Positions 42,982 to 52,120 of a DNA stretch of 64,000 nt are shown piece after piece; the stretch's first letter is position 1, and the number at the start of each line of letters is the position of its first letter. The notes under the pieces were generated by a model. The model was given only the letters and a program-made list of their open reading frames with translations. It was not told the DNA's origin and made no database searches. Origin of the DNA: Bacteroidia bacterium (lineage in GTDB: Bacteria > Bacteroidota > Bacteroidia > Bacteroidales > CAJPTX01); contig CAJPTC010000004.1 in assembly GCA_905373475.1 (NCBI GenBank), positions 35,560-99,559 on the forward strand, read 5' to 3'. The position numbers and the translations under genes are program-made.

Positions 42982-45135
42982 ATGAAAATTAGAACACTCC
43001 TACTTTTCGTTCTACTCCTTACTTCGTCTTTTCTTATGGCGCAGCGCGATTTGACTATGGAGGAGGCAGTACTCCGTACAACCAGCAACGGACAGAGCCT
43101 ATCGCCTGCCACTTTAGCACAATTTCGTTGGGTGCCTGCTCGCAATGCCTATAGCTATGTAAGTGGCGATACGCTGAAAGTAGTGGAAGGAAAGACCACC
43201 ACCGACTACCCCATAGCACGTTTTACCGACCTTCTGAAGCAAAACGGCGTTACCATCCGAGGTTGGCAGGGCTATCGTTGGTTCTCGCCGCGCGAAATAG
43301 AACTCTGGAGCGAGAATAAACAGTATTTCCTCGATCCCGAGGCTGCACAGCTTCGTAAAGGCTGGCAGCTTCCTGCCGAAGCCGACAATTTGCAGTTTGC
43401 ACCTGAGGGACGTGCCGTTTCCTATAACGTGGGAGAAAGCATCGTGGCGCTCGATGCTAAGGGCGAGAGATATGAAGTGGCGAACAATGCCGAAGAAGGT
43501 ATCCGACACGGGCGCACGGTACACCGAAACGAATTCGGGATCAACAAGGGTATCTTTTGGTCTCCCCAAGGGCGACATCTTGCCTACTATCATCTTGATG
43601 AGCGTATGGTTACCGAATACCCATTGGTAGATATTAGCTCTGTGCCTGCTTCTTTGGTATCTATTCGCTACCCCATGGCAGGGGGCGTCTCGCATAGAGT
43701 GATGGTGGGAGTCTATTCGCTCGATTCTCGCAAATTGATCTGGCTTGATACTGAGATGCAGAGCGACCAATATTTTACCAATATTGCTTGGAGTCCTGAT
43801 AGTAAATACATCTATGTGGCCGAGGTGAACCGCGGACAGGACACGATGCACCTCAACCGCTACGATGCCAGCACAGGGAAACTGGATAAGACGCTTTTCA
43901 CTGAAACGAGCACCAAGTACATAGAACCCCTTGTTCCGATACGCTTCCTACCTGGCGACCCGAAGCATTTTATTTGGCAGAGCCAGCGTTCGGGGCATAA
44001 CCATCTCTACCTCTACAACACCGATGGGAAGCTGGAAAAGAGCTTAACTTCGGGAAATTGGGAAGTACTCGATGTGATTGATTTTAGCATTGATGGCAAG
44101 AAACTCTACATCGCATCCAACGAAAATGCTGTTTTACAACGGCAACTGTACGAGCTCGACCTTAAGAGCCAAAAACGTACACGCCTTTCCCCCAAGGAGG
44201 GTTATAACTTCTTCGTGATGGACGTGGTAGGCGAGCGCTATGCAGGCTTCTGGAGTTCGTTTCACAACCCAGGGGGCGTCTATACCGCATCGCTTAAAAA
44301 CAGAAAAGAAGTAACGGACGTGCTCGTTGCGCCCAATCCGCTGGCGGGGTATAATATGCCTGCAGCGAAGCTTGTAGAGCTCACTGCCGCAGATGGTAAA
44401 ACTACGCTATACGGGCGTCTCTTTACGCCAAAGAATGTGAGTGCCACTCAAAAATGCCCTGTGGTGGTTTACGTCTACGGAGGTCCACACGCTCAGTTGG
44501 TACGCGACCAGTGGATGGGGGCAGCTCCATATTGGGAACTACTTATGGCGGAACGCGGCTATGTGGTCTTTGCTATGGACAATCGCGGTTCGGCAAATCG
44601 CGGCTACGAATTTGAGCAGGTGATACATCGCAAACTAGGGGAGGTAGAGCTTGCCGACCAGATGGAGGGGGTGAAATACCTAAAATCGTTACCATTTGTC
44701 GATACCGAACGTATGGGTGTGCATGGTTGGAGTTTCGGAGGCTTTATGAGTATGAGCCTTTTGCTACGTGAAGGCGATACTTTTAAGGTGAGCGTATCTG
44801 GCGGTCCAGTTATCGATTGGCGTCTGTACGAGGTAATGTACGGCGAGCGCTACATGGATACACCAGCAGAGAACCCCGCGGGCTATGCAAAGGCAGACCT
44901 TAAGCAGTATGTAAAGAATCTGGCGGGGAAGCACCTCCTCATGCTTCATGGGTATCAGGACGACGTGGTTGTACCGCAGCATACCCTATCGTTCCTCAAG
45001 GCGTGTGTAGATAACCGTATAACGGGCGTAGATTGCTTCTTCTATCCTGGGCATCCGCACAATGTACGCGGTCGCGACCGTGTACATCTGATGCAAAAAG
45101 TGACAGAGTACCTAGACCTGTACCTAAAACGTTAG
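42982..45135 (+). CDS. ptpA: Prolyl tripeptidyl peptidase (S9B), PtpA-like
   Basis: A 717-residue secreted serine peptidase. Signal peptide 1-20 (MKIRTLLLFVLLLTSSFLMA). Residues ~50-450 are an eight-bladed propeller of the DPP IV type; the C-terminal alpha/beta-hydrolase carries S584 (HGWSFGGFM), D660 (HGYQDDVV) and H693 (GHPHNVRG). Stretches such as YVYGGPHAQLV, FEQVIHRKLG, GGPVIDWRLYEVMYGERY and DRVHLMQKVTEYL match what I recall of P. gingivalis PtpA much better than DPP IV itself. PtpA removes tripeptides X-X-Pro from peptide N-termini, feeding asaccharolytic growth on host protein. It starts 8 bp after msrA. Confidence 0.88.
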   Translation: MKIRTLLLFVLLLTSSFLMAQRDLTMEEAVLRTTSNGQSLSPATLAQFRWVPARNAYSYVSGDTLKVVEGKTTTDYPIARFTDLLKQNGVTIRGWQGYRWFSPREIELWSENKQYFLDPEAAQLRKGWQLPAEADNLQFAPEGRAVSYNVGESIVALDAKGERYEVANNAEEGIRHGRTVHRNEFGINKGIFWSPQGRHLAYYHLDERMVTEYPLVDISSVPASLVSIRYPMAGGVSHRVMVGVYSLDSRKLIWLDTEMQSDQYFTNIAWSPDSKYIYVAEVNRGQDTMHLNRYDASTGKLDKTLFTETSTKYIEPLVPIRFLPGDPKHFIWQSQRSGHNHLYLYNTDGKLEKSLTSGNWEVLDVIDFSIDGKKLYIASNENAVLQRQLYELDLKSQKRTRLSPKEGYNFFVMDVVGERYAGFWSSFHNPGGVYTASLKNRKEVTDVLVAPNPLAGYNMPAAKLVELTAADGKTTLYGRLFTPKNVSATQKCPVVVYVYGGPHAQLVRDQWMGAAPYWELLMAERGYVVFAMDNRGSANRGYEFEQVIHRKLGEVELADQMEGVKYLKSLPFVDTERMGVHGWSFGGFMSMSLLLREGDTFKVSVSGGPVIDWRLYEVMYGERYMDTPAENPAGYAKADLKQYVKNLAGKHLLMLHGYQDDVVVPQHTLSFLKACVDNRITGVDCFFYPGHPHNVRGRDRVHLMQKVTEYLDLYLKR

Positions 45136-45145
45136 ACGCGACTAG

Positions 45146-46507
45146 ATGCGGGAGATTCTGGCATTTCGACAAGTACCGATAAAGAAAATTCTGTCCGTCG
45201 CCGCACCGATCCTCTTCGGGAGTGCGGTGCAGACGGGGATTCTCATCACAGACACAGCTTTCCTAGGTCATCTAGGGAAGCTGCCACTGGCAGCATCGGC
45301 TATAGCGGGCTTGTTGTACTTCGTTTTTGCGATGCTCTTTTGGGGCTTCAGCACTGGGTTACAAATTCTTATAGCTCGACGCAACGGGGAACAACATTAC
45401 CGAGAAATAGGTAGCCTCGTATCGCATGCGCAGGTTCTGATGTGGGGGCTAGCCATTGTTCTCTTCTTTGTCCTGCTCTTTGGCGTGCGCTCCATGCTCG
45501 GCGTTATGGTAAAAGATGCTTCGGTAGCCGCCGAAGCCTACGAATACCTACAGGTGCGCATCTTTGGCTATTTCTTCTGTTCGCTCAATTTTTCTTTCCG
45601 AGGTTTCTATGTGGGTATCGGGCGCACGCGTGTGATTACATTTGTTACGCTCTGTATGCTTATCGTAAACATCTGTTTTGACTATGCGCTAATCTTCGGC
45701 GAGTTCGGTTTCCCTGCTATGCAAATTCGGGGGGCCGCTCTGGCATCGGTTCTAGCTGAGGCTGTAGGGTTGCTAGTCTTTTTATTCTACACGCTGCGCA
45801 AGGTGAACTGGCGGCATTATTGGCTCTTCACCTACAAGGCACTGCGCCTACGGATTGTGAAAGACTTGTTGCGTACAGGGTTGCCGCTACTTTTACAATC
45901 CACGGTAAACTTTTTTTCTTGGTTCGTTTTCTTTCTCATTATTGAGAAAATGGGGGTACTCGAACTTGCCGTGTCCAATCTAATCCGAAGCGTGTTGGTA
46001 GCCTATTTTATCCCCATCAATGGTTTTGCCGCTGCAACGAGCACTTTCGTAGGTTTTCTGTTCGGTAGTAAGCATACCGATCGCATCATGCCTTTTGTAG
46101 GTCGTTCGCTTTGGCTGACGTGCCTGAGCATTCTCATTGTTGTTATTCCTGTCCTCCTTTTCCCACACGCCATTTTGGGCATATTTAGTAATGAGCCCGA
46201 GATTATTGAAGCAGCGTTGCCCATTACTTATCTCATCTCTGTATCTATCTTTTTACAAGCGATAGGCAATATTCTATTTTATGCTGTCATGGGGCTTGGA
46301 CGCACAATACAAGCTTTTTACATAGACCTAGCCGTACTCTCCCTTTACATCCTTTTTGTGTGGCTCGTCGCACTACGAATACAAGGAACGCTCCTACAAG
46401 TCTGGTGCGCAGAGTTTGTCTATGGCGGGTTACTTATCGTATTAGTACTTTCGTACATACACTATCTACAAAAACGTCATTTCTTTAGACACTCTTTCGT
46501 AGCTTAA
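45146..46507 (+). CDS. MATE family efflux transporter
   Basis: A 453-residue inner-membrane protein with twelve membrane segments in two homologous halves. It opens with the typical cytoplasmic helix (VPIKKILSVAAPILFGSAVQ) and carries ITDTAFLGHLG, the conserved MATE motif near the first periplasmic loop. Members export cationic drugs or metabolites in exchange for Na+ or H+; DinF-like members protect from oxidants or bile. Substrate unknown. It follows ptpA by 10 bp and precedes pssA by 14 bp, so the run msrA-ptpA-MATE-pssA-cdd is probably one transcript. Confidence 0.9.
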   Translation: MREILAFRQVPIKKILSVAAPILFGSAVQTGILITDTAFLGHLGKLPLAASAIAGLLYFVFAMLFWGFSTGLQILIARRNGEQHYREIGSLVSHAQVLMWGLAIVLFFVLLFGVRSMLGVMVKDASVAAEAYEYLQVRIFGYFFCSLNFSFRGFYVGIGRTRVITFVTLCMLIVNICFDYALIFGEFGFPAMQIRGAALASVLAEAVGLLVFLFYTLRKVNWRHYWLFTYKALRLRIVKDLLRTGLPLLLQSTVNFFSWFVFFLIIEKMGVLELAVSNLIRSVLVAYFIPINGFAAATSTFVGFLFGSKHTDRIMPFVGRSLWLTCLSILIVVIPVLLFPHAILGIFSNEPEIIEAALPITYLISVSIFLQAIGNILFYAVMGLGRTIQAFYIDLAVLSLYILFVWLVALRIQGTLLQVWCAEFVYGGLLIVLVLSYIHYLQKRHFFRHSFVA

Positions 46508-46521
46508 TTCCATTTCCACTC

Positions 46522-47295
46522 ATGCGCCGTTTTATCCCAAATCTTCTGACACTTCTGAACCTACTCTGCGGAGCAGTTGCAGTCACGATAACGCTTTTCG
46601 CAGGAGCGAACCTCGAGACTTGCGTGCTCAATGTTGCCGTTTTCCTCGTTGTACTCGGGGCACTCTTTGATGTCTTTGATGGGTTCACCGCTCGTAAATT
46701 GGGAGTAGCCTCCCCGCTGGGTGTGCAACTGGACTCGCTTGCCGATCTGGTTACTTTCGGTTTTGCACCTTCTATACTCTATTTTCATCTACAGGTTTCG
46801 CATGCCGCCTCAGTATCGCCCGCCACGTTGCACTCTTTTCTGGTTTTCTCGCCTCTAATGCTCTTACTCTTCTCGGCATATCGTCTGGCGAAGTTTAATA
46901 TTGATACCGAGCAGCGCTACTATTTCAAAGGGTTGGCAACGCCTGCTAGTGCCCTGTTCACGCTGGGTATTGTTCTGGCCATTGAAAATAATACAGCCTC
47001 CCCACTCGTGCTTGCACTCATGAAAGCCGATTATACCCTACCTATCGTTGTGCTATTGCAGGGTATTATGGTTGTTTCGAACATCCCGATGTTCTCACTC
47101 AAGTTCAAGCAGTTCACACTTGCCAATGCACTTCCGCATCTTCTCTTTGTTTTGGTGCTTGGGCTAAGTCTTATCTTCTTAAAGTGGGAGGGACTTTCGT
47201 TGGCAATGATAGCCTACGTACTTCTTTCATTGATTTTCCGCAAGCGAATAAAGGTAGTACCCTACAAGGTAGGGCTAGAATCGGAGAGCGTATAA
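46522..47295 (+). CDS. pssA: CDP-diacylglycerol-serine O-phosphatidyltransferase
   Basis: A 257-residue membrane enzyme making phosphatidylserine from CDP-diacylglycerol and serine. The CDP-alcohol phosphotransferase signature DG-x2-AR-x8-G-x3-D-x3-D is exact: D53, G54, A57, R58, G67, D71 and D75. About eight membrane segments follow. Its product is decarboxylated by Psd (27.3 kb). This is the Bacillus-type (subclass II) enzyme. Confidence 0.94.
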   Translation: MRRFIPNLLTLLNLLCGAVAVTITLFAGANLETCVLNVAVFLVVLGALFDVFDGFTARKLGVASPLGVQLDSLADLVTFGFAPSILYFHLQVSHAASVSPATLHSFLVFSPLMLLLFSAYRLAKFNIDTEQRYYFKGLATPASALFTLGIVLAIENNTASPLVLALMKADYTLPIVVLLQGIMVVSNIPMFSLKFKQFTLANALPHLLFVLVLGLSLIFLKWEGLSLAMIAYVLLSLIFRKRIKVVPYKVGLESESV

Positions 47296-47320
47296 TTAGT
47301 TGCGGCTTGTAGCGCTACAA

Positions 47321-47806
47321 ATGGTACACATTGCGCAGAGTACGGCAGAAGTTTACACCTCTTCAGCGTTTTTACTAGCTGAAGATCAAGAGCTGGTTTC
47401 GGCTGCACTGAAAGCTACGGAAGCGGCGTATGCTCCCTATTCGCATTTCCGCGTAGGAGCAGCACTTCGTCTTGCCAGCGGGCAAATTGTTTGTGGCTCT
47501 AATCAGGAGAATGCAGCCTATCCCAGCGGTCTCTGTGCCGAACGTGTAGCGCTTTTTTCAGCCTTTGCACAATTCCCAAAGGAGGAATTGCGAGCCATAG
47601 CAATTGCTGCCACCTCACAGACACAGGACAGTAGCGCTTTTGTACAAACGGCGCGCCCTGTTACCCCTTGCGGGGCTTGTAGACAAGTAATATTCGAGTA
47701 TGCCACACGAAGCTCGCAACCCGTTCGAGTACTGATGGCAGGTGCTGACGAGATTTGGCTTGTAGACGATGCACGGACGCTCCTACCGTTTGCCTTTACC
47801 TTGTAA
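47321..47806 (+). CDS. cdd: Cytidine deaminase
   Basis: A 161-residue homotetrameric-type cytidine deaminase for pyrimidine salvage. Zinc and catalytic residues: C72-A-E74 (LCAERVALF) and C117/C120 (TPCGACRQV); the substrate loop SNQENAAYPSG is present. Start is the ATG at 47321; a TTG at 47300 in the same frame is less likely. The N-terminal ~25 residues are longer than usual (family ~130-140). Confidence 0.93.
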   Translation: MVHIAQSTAEVYTSSAFLLAEDQELVSAALKATEAAYAPYSHFRVGAALRLASGQIVCGSNQENAAYPSGLCAERVALFSAFAQFPKEELRAIAIAATSQTQDSSAFVQTARPVTPCGACRQVIFEYATRSSQPVRVLMAGADEIWLVDDARTLLPFAFTL

Positions 47807-47861
47807 AAAGCGATTTATGCCGAGTTTTGTAGCTTAGTGCTATAAATATTGTTCTGCCTCT

Positions 47862-49745
47862 ATGCGTTGGCTGTTACTGCTTCTTACTCTATTCACCACT
47901 TTGGGGTGTCGCTTTGCACACGCCGAAAAGGGGATTCCGCCCGTTTCTGGCTACCGTCACCGCGATTCTATAATAGCTGGTCCTGGCGACTCTATTGGTG
48001 GCAAACTCAACTCCTCGTGGCTTATTCTCGGAGCGGAACAAGAAACCCCCGTCGTTGCGCCTCACGACGGAATTGTGATATACTTCCGTTTTGCCTATTG
48101 GCACTCTTTTACCGAATTTCTCTCTTGGAATATTCGCCGTATTACCACCAAAGAACAAGAGGAGCAAATTGCAGCAGTGGCAACGGAGAATGAGGTTTCG
48201 CAACAATTTATCAATGCTTTTATTACCATCTCTTCGGCAGATGTAGATGTAACGCTAGCGGGCTTCAAACCTCGCGTCTCGCTCAAACTTGGCGATTCGG
48301 TACACCGAGGCGATACCCTCGGAACGGTAGATTATTTCTCGCCCCTTATCCAGCAGCCCGCCATTGCAATGGCGACGTCGGGGAAGAACAACGTTTGCGA
48401 CCCTTTCTATTTCACAGGGATGCGTAGACGCCCCTATCACAACTATCATTTTTCCTGCTCAAGGAAACGCTTTACTGTCTCCGAAATACAAAATGAACTA
48501 GATATTATCTACAGTCTCCTGACCGAAGTCAATCCTAACATATACGACTACAGAAGGCGCGAAAGCTTCGATTCGCTCTATCAGTCGCTTCGCGCACAAG
48601 CTACAGTGCCGTTGGTTTATCAGGAATATGTACAGCTGTTGAACAAATTCGTTCGTTTTGTACAAGACCCCAATACCATTATCCACTGCAATACACTGCC
48701 CGACTCGCTGCGAGAACTTTACCTCTATCCCGTCCTTTTCGGAGTACAAGGGGATTCGCTTATCGTTACACACAATTTTCTCAATATCCGCCAACTGAAC
48801 GGCGCTTCCATTCTTGCGGTAGACGGCGAACCTGCGCCCTCTATTGTCTCTTTCATTCGCTCGCAAACACGGGGCGCAGCCACGCCCTACAACATAGGGG
48901 GCTATATCCCTGAGCTACAGCAAATGAATGAATTTGCGCGCGGGGGCTACATTTATTACCGATGGTATCGGCGTAATAAAGTGACGCACGGTATCACTCT
49001 TTCATTGCGTAATGGAGAAACGGGCAACTATGCGCAGCTTCCAGAAGAAAATGGTTATTCGGATGATCTGCCACCGAACTTCCAGCCCTATTTCAATAAG
49101 CTGAAAGACGATACCATTCGCACTAAAATACTTTCGTCCGAAGTGGCGTACCTCGGGTTGCCGCGGTTTGATTTCGACAGCGCGATGCTCGTGCGTGTTG
49201 AACATTTCCTCGATTCTGTGGCACGGCAAGGCATTCAAAATCTCATAATAGATGTGCGGTACAATCGTCGGGGTAACATCAAGAATATCGAGGCTGTTTT
49301 CGCACATCTTGCGCAGCGGTCTTTTAAGTCGCACTTATGGCGCGATGTAGGAGCACATCTTGCCAGCATACGTGAACGTTATCAGGTTTCCATTACGAAT
49401 GGGCTCGATCCCTCAGTGCGCTTTGAGAGTACATCCGACGAAAATCTGTTGCGCGCCATCAATACCGTGGTCTGTAGACCCACTGAAACGCCGTTTAAGG
49501 GTTCGCTCTATGTACTAACCAACGAGTTTACGCAAAGCTTAGGTTCTCTCTTTGCTGCTTTGGTACGACGCGAAGGAAGGGGGATTGTAATTGGGCGCGA
49601 AACCAATTCGCCCTACCACGTTCTTTCTACCTCGCCTATTTTGCGCTACTCGCTTCCGCATTCTCAATTCATGCTTAGCGTGCCTCTTGTAAAAATGTAT
49701 TTCGATACAGTGCAAGATAGTACCATTCCGCATGGGCGGGGGTAA
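47862..49745 (+). CDS. Exported S41-like peptidase with M23-like N-terminal domain, ending early at a G-run frameshift
   Basis: The open frame encodes 627 residues. It starts with a signal peptide (MRWLLLLLTLFTTLGC ... AHA). Residues ~30-190 resemble an M23/biotinyl-type beta-sandwich (VVAPHDGIVIYF, SLKLGDSVHRGDTLGTV) without recognisable zinc ligands. Residues ~205-627 are S41/tail-specific-protease-like: LIIDVRYNRRGNIKNIEAVF, and the nucleophile position NEFTQSLGSLFAAL (S559). The frame stops at TAA 49743-49745 right after five G (49738-49742). Reading on in the -1 frame restores the conserved S41 ending and adds a membrane anchor, so the full product is about 713 residues. It may be a broken gene, phase-variable, or use programmed frameshifting. 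Confidence 0.8.
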   Translation: MRWLLLLLTLFTTLGCRFAHAEKGIPPVSGYRHRDSIIAGPGDSIGGKLNSSWLILGAEQETPVVAPHDGIVIYFRFAYWHSFTEFLSWNIRRITTKEQEEQIAAVATENEVSQQFINAFITISSADVDVTLAGFKPRVSLKLGDSVHRGDTLGTVDYFSPLIQQPAIAMATSGKNNVCDPFYFTGMRRRPYHNYHFSCSRKRFTVSEIQNELDIIYSLLTEVNPNIYDYRRRESFDSLYQSLRAQATVPLVYQEYVQLLNKFVRFVQDPNTIIHCNTLPDSLRELYLYPVLFGVQGDSLIVTHNFLNIRQLNGASILAVDGEPAPSIVSFIRSQTRGAATPYNIGGYIPELQQMNEFARGGYIYYRWYRRNKVTHGITLSLRNGETGNYAQLPEENGYSDDLPPNFQPYFNKLKDDTIRTKILSSEVAYLGLPRFDFDSAMLVRVEHFLDSVARQGIQNLIIDVRYNRRGNIKNIEAVFAHLAQRSFKSHLWRDVGAHLASIRERYQVSITNGLDPSVRFESTSDENLLRAINTVVCRPTETPFKGSLYVLTNEFTQSLGSLFAALVRREGRGIVIGRETNSPYHVLSTSPILRYSLPHSQFMLSVPLVKMYFDTVQDSTIPHGRG

Positions 49746-50002
49746 TACCAGATTACCGAATCGGCTACAGCCTCCGCGAATTCTCTGGACAATGTCCAGA
49801 TTCTATATTAGCCTTTACGACAGACCTCATAGAACGTGGGGGTGTTACACACGAAGCTTATTCCTTCTGGACGCTGCAAAAAATTCTAATCACCGTTTGG
49901 GGAATTGCAGTCCTGACGGTTTTGTTTTTCACCATCCGCTATTCGCGACGCTTGCGTGCACTTCGCAACGACCAGTTGCGTAAGAACGTGCGCAAAGGTT
50001 GA
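49742..50002 (+). other. Out-of-frame C-terminal extension of the S41-like gene
   Basis: In the -1 frame relative to the gene above, 86 sense codons run to a TGA at 50000-50002. The peptide begins VIPDYRIGYSLREFSG, the usual continuation of an S41 domain, and continues through a membrane helix (ILITVWGIAVLTVLFF) to a basic tail (SRRLRALRNDQLRKNVRKG). Its similarity to the family and lack of stops show it was recently, or still is, translated with the upstream frame. Confidence 0.75.
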
Positions 50003-50341
50003 GTAGGTCAGTTCCTACAATATTTCCCTAATCGGCACAACTGCCGTTGTGTAGCCTGTTTTGCGTTTTCGCCTTGGCGGTGTAACATAAAACGCAAACT
50101 GCTATGTTATTCTACCCAGCATATCCCCCATTCGTCTTGTAGGTTGGTTCATTTTGCCTTCTTATTTCACTATTTCATAAAAGGAAAAGAGAAGACTCTG
50201 CGACCGAATTTCATTAAAATCGTTTCTACCAACTTATGGCAAAAATTAGGAATATAGAATATTTTGAGGTTTAGAGATACAGTAAAAAATGCAGGGGTGA
50301 AATGCTTTGTGGGCTTGTGTTTTACAGTTACAAAAAAGAGA

Positions 50342-50349
50342 TATCTTTG
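50342..50349 (+). promoter_or_regulatory. -7 element of the Fur-family/DUF4625 operon
   Basis: TATCTTTG, 87 bp upstream of the start at 50437. No TTG at the usual -33 distance, which would fit an activatable or weak promoter. Confidence 0.5.
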
Positions 50350-50369
50350 CTCATGCTTTTGCACAACCG

Positions 50370-50410
50370 TTGCAATATGCAAAGTTTGGCACGCAATTTG
50401 CAACAATTGC
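50370..50410 (+). promoter_or_regulatory. Putative Fur-family operators (autoregulation)
   Basis: Two inverted repeats just downstream of the -7 element: TTGCA-ATA-TGCAA (50370-50382) and GCAATT-TGCAAC-AATTGC (50393-50410, which contains TGCAA-CAA-TTGCA). Their position near the likely start of transcription fits repression. Similar to the site before the TonB receptor. Confidence 0.5.
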
Positions 50411-50436
50411 AGTTTGAACTAAATTATTGAGTAAAG

Positions 50437-50862
50437 ATGGCAGAGACAGTATGGGATGCATGTGGTTTGCGACGTACGCCGTGCCGTGCAGCCGTCCTCC
50501 GTTGCTTGTCAGAACAGTCTACGGCACTCTCTGAAAAAGAGCTAACTGCAAAGCTTGCTGGCGAATTTGACCGTACGACCTTTTACAGAACGTTGCGTGT
50601 TCTTGAGCAGAAGGGTATAATTCACCGTATTGTGGTAGATCCGTCTATGGTGAAGTATGCTCTGAGTGCCGAGATGTCGCGTAAGGCGCCCCATGGGCAT
50701 TTTCATTGCAAAGAGTGCGGCAAGGTATGGTGTATTGATGACATCGCGCCCGTAAGCTACTTATTGCCAAGGGGAGCACAGGCAGAGGATGAAGAATTTA
50801 TCGTACACGGACGTTGTGTTGCGTGTATAGCAAAGGAAAAGAGAGCCGCACTGAAAGAGTAG
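50437..50862 (+). CDS. Fur family transcriptional regulator (Zur-like?)
   Basis: A 141-residue metal-responsive repressor. Residues 1-75 are the winged helix (RRTPCRAAVLRCLSEQ, TTFYRTLRVLEQKGIIHRI). The dimer domain has HGHFHCKECGKVWC and a second CxxC in HGRCVACI, forming the structural zinc site. Family members include Fur, Zur, PerR and Mur. Zur is favoured here by inference: the next gene encodes a His-rich lipoprotein, and a TonB receptor elsewhere has a similar operator. It begins 48 bp before the lipoprotein gene, with no promoter between. Confidence 0.9.
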   Translation: MAETVWDACGLRRTPCRAAVLRCLSEQSTALSEKELTAKLAGEFDRTTFYRTLRVLEQKGIIHRIVVDPSMVKYALSAEMSRKAPHGHFHCKECGKVWCIDDIAPVSYLLPRGAQAEDEEFIVHGRCVACIAKEKRAALKE

Positions 50863-50910
50863 GCTTTTTCGCTCTTTAGCGTGTAACCAATTAAACTAAA
50901 TACTGAATAG

Positions 50911-51843
50911 ATGAGGTTTTTGAGTTGTTTACTGTTTGCCGCCATGACGGTGAGCAGTGTTGCGTTGTTGAGTTGTAACAAGGAGAAGGCGAAGGATACC
51001 ACGGGACCAGATATTACGCTTCATGCACCGGAAGAGGGCGAGAAATTGGTCATCAACAATCCGAACGGAGTTCACCTCTCGGTAGATTTCGTTGATCGTG
51101 GAGGGTTGCAATCCTATTCTGTTGATATTCATGCTGCGTTTGATGGTCACAAGCACGATGCGAATGTAAAGGGCGAGGAGCTGACGAGTGTACGGGCGGA
51201 AGATACAGAAGAGGCCTTTTCGTACAAGGGTTCTTGGAATTTTGAGGGGAAACTCACATCGGCACACGTACACCAGCACGAGATCAAGATCTTGGAGAAA
51301 GATGGGAAAAAGATCAAGCCTGGGAAGTATCATTTTGGGATCTATGCAGTAGACAAGAATGGCAATCAGAGCCACATTTATCGTAATATAGAGCTGGTTA
51401 AGAAAGACGAGCACGCACATGAAACAGAAGCCCACTTCCACGTACACCGTATGCCGACAAAGGATGTATTCGAGTACACCAATCTAATTACGGTTATCTT
51501 GGAAGGTCATTCGGAGGCAGATCCTGTAAAGTCTATTCGTGTAATGCTTTTGCCCCCAGATTTGGTAGGTAAATCGGAAGCGGAATGGCAAGCAGCAGCA
51601 ACACCCGAGAAGTGTTTTGCAGTGATGGGCGAGGTGCTCGATAAAAATGAGAAAGAACTTGAGCTAGAAGCTACCATCATGCTAGGCGAAAAGTGCGACA
51701 ATGCTGGCGGCGAAAAGAAAGGCAAGCTCTTGGCTTGGAAACCTGGTAAATACATTATCTATGCTGTGGGCGAGACGGTAGGAGGCAAGAAGTTCTACCT
51801 CCCTGTTTCTAAGGCAAAAGTGATTGAGGTAAAGGAAAAATAA
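50911..51843 (+). CDS. His-rich DUF4625 lipoprotein
   Basis: A 310-residue lipoprotein. Signal MRFLSCLLFAAMTVSSVALLSC places the lipid cysteine at residue 22. Two DUF4625-like beta-sandwich repeats follow (~30-165 and ~170-305; PDITLHAPEEGEKL, then VFEYTNLITVILEGHS). Histidine clusters (HKHD, HVHQHE, HAHETEAHFHVHR) could bind zinc or a similar metal. It lies behind a Fur-family gene and ends at a strong terminator, so a metal-capture role on the cell surface or in the periplasm is plausible but unproven. Confidence 0.85.
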   Translation: MRFLSCLLFAAMTVSSVALLSCNKEKAKDTTGPDITLHAPEEGEKLVINNPNGVHLSVDFVDRGGLQSYSVDIHAAFDGHKHDANVKGEELTSVRAEDTEEAFSYKGSWNFEGKLTSAHVHQHEIKILEKDGKKIKPGKYHFGIYAVDKNGNQSHIYRNIELVKKDEHAHETEAHFHVHRMPTKDVFEYTNLITVILEGHSEADPVKSIRVMLLPPDLVGKSEAEWQAAATPEKCFAVMGEVLDKNEKELELEATIMLGEKCDNAGGEKKGKLLAWKPGKYIIYAVGETVGGKKFYLPVSKAKVIEVKEK

Positions 51844-51870
51844 AGCATCAAAGAGATAAACTCTTGGCAA

Positions 51871-51900
51871 GGGTATAGGGAAACCTATACCCTTTTTTTT
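51871..51900 (+). terminator. Intrinsic terminator of the Fur-family/DUF4625 operon
   Basis: Perfect 9 bp stem GGGTATAGG-GAAA-CCTATACCC followed by eight T, 27 bp past the stop. Confidence 0.93.
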
Positions 51901-52102
51901 GTAGAGGCGTATAAATACTCCCCCACTTTTTGAGACGCTCTCCGTGGTTTTCTTTTAACAGCCTAAATCGGCTTACTTTTCCTTTACCAATCTCTTTTCT
52001 TTCGTCACCGTTTTTTATCCTCTCCATATTCTGGTAAAACATTTCCCCCTGTCTAATAATGTAATGCTTGTATCGTTCTTTAAGCAGTTACGTAGTAATG
52101 CT

Positions 52103-52110
52103 TACCTTTG
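52103..52110 (+). promoter_or_regulatory. -7 element of the TPR-barrel-glycosyltransferase operon
   Basis: TACCTTTG, 10 bp upstream of the preferred start at 52121, so the transcript would be almost leaderless. It excludes the in-frame ATG at 52064. Confidence 0.5.
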
Positions 52111-52120
52111 CGAACTAGGA

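Larger units (their letters stand above)
50003..50436. other. Intergenic region before the Fur-family gene
   Basis: 434 bp with no gene. It contains a strong stem-loop (TTGCGTTTT / AAAACGCAA enclosing CGCC-TT-GGCG, 50061-50097) with no T tract, a -7 element at 50342-50349 and inverted repeats at 50370-50410. Confidence 0.55.

Noticed and set aside
43114..43851. 245-codon antisense frame within ptpA, and a 232-codon one at 38776-39474 within the TonB receptor
   Set aside because: Both lie wholly opposite genes with clear family motifs; they arise from codon bias of the real strand.
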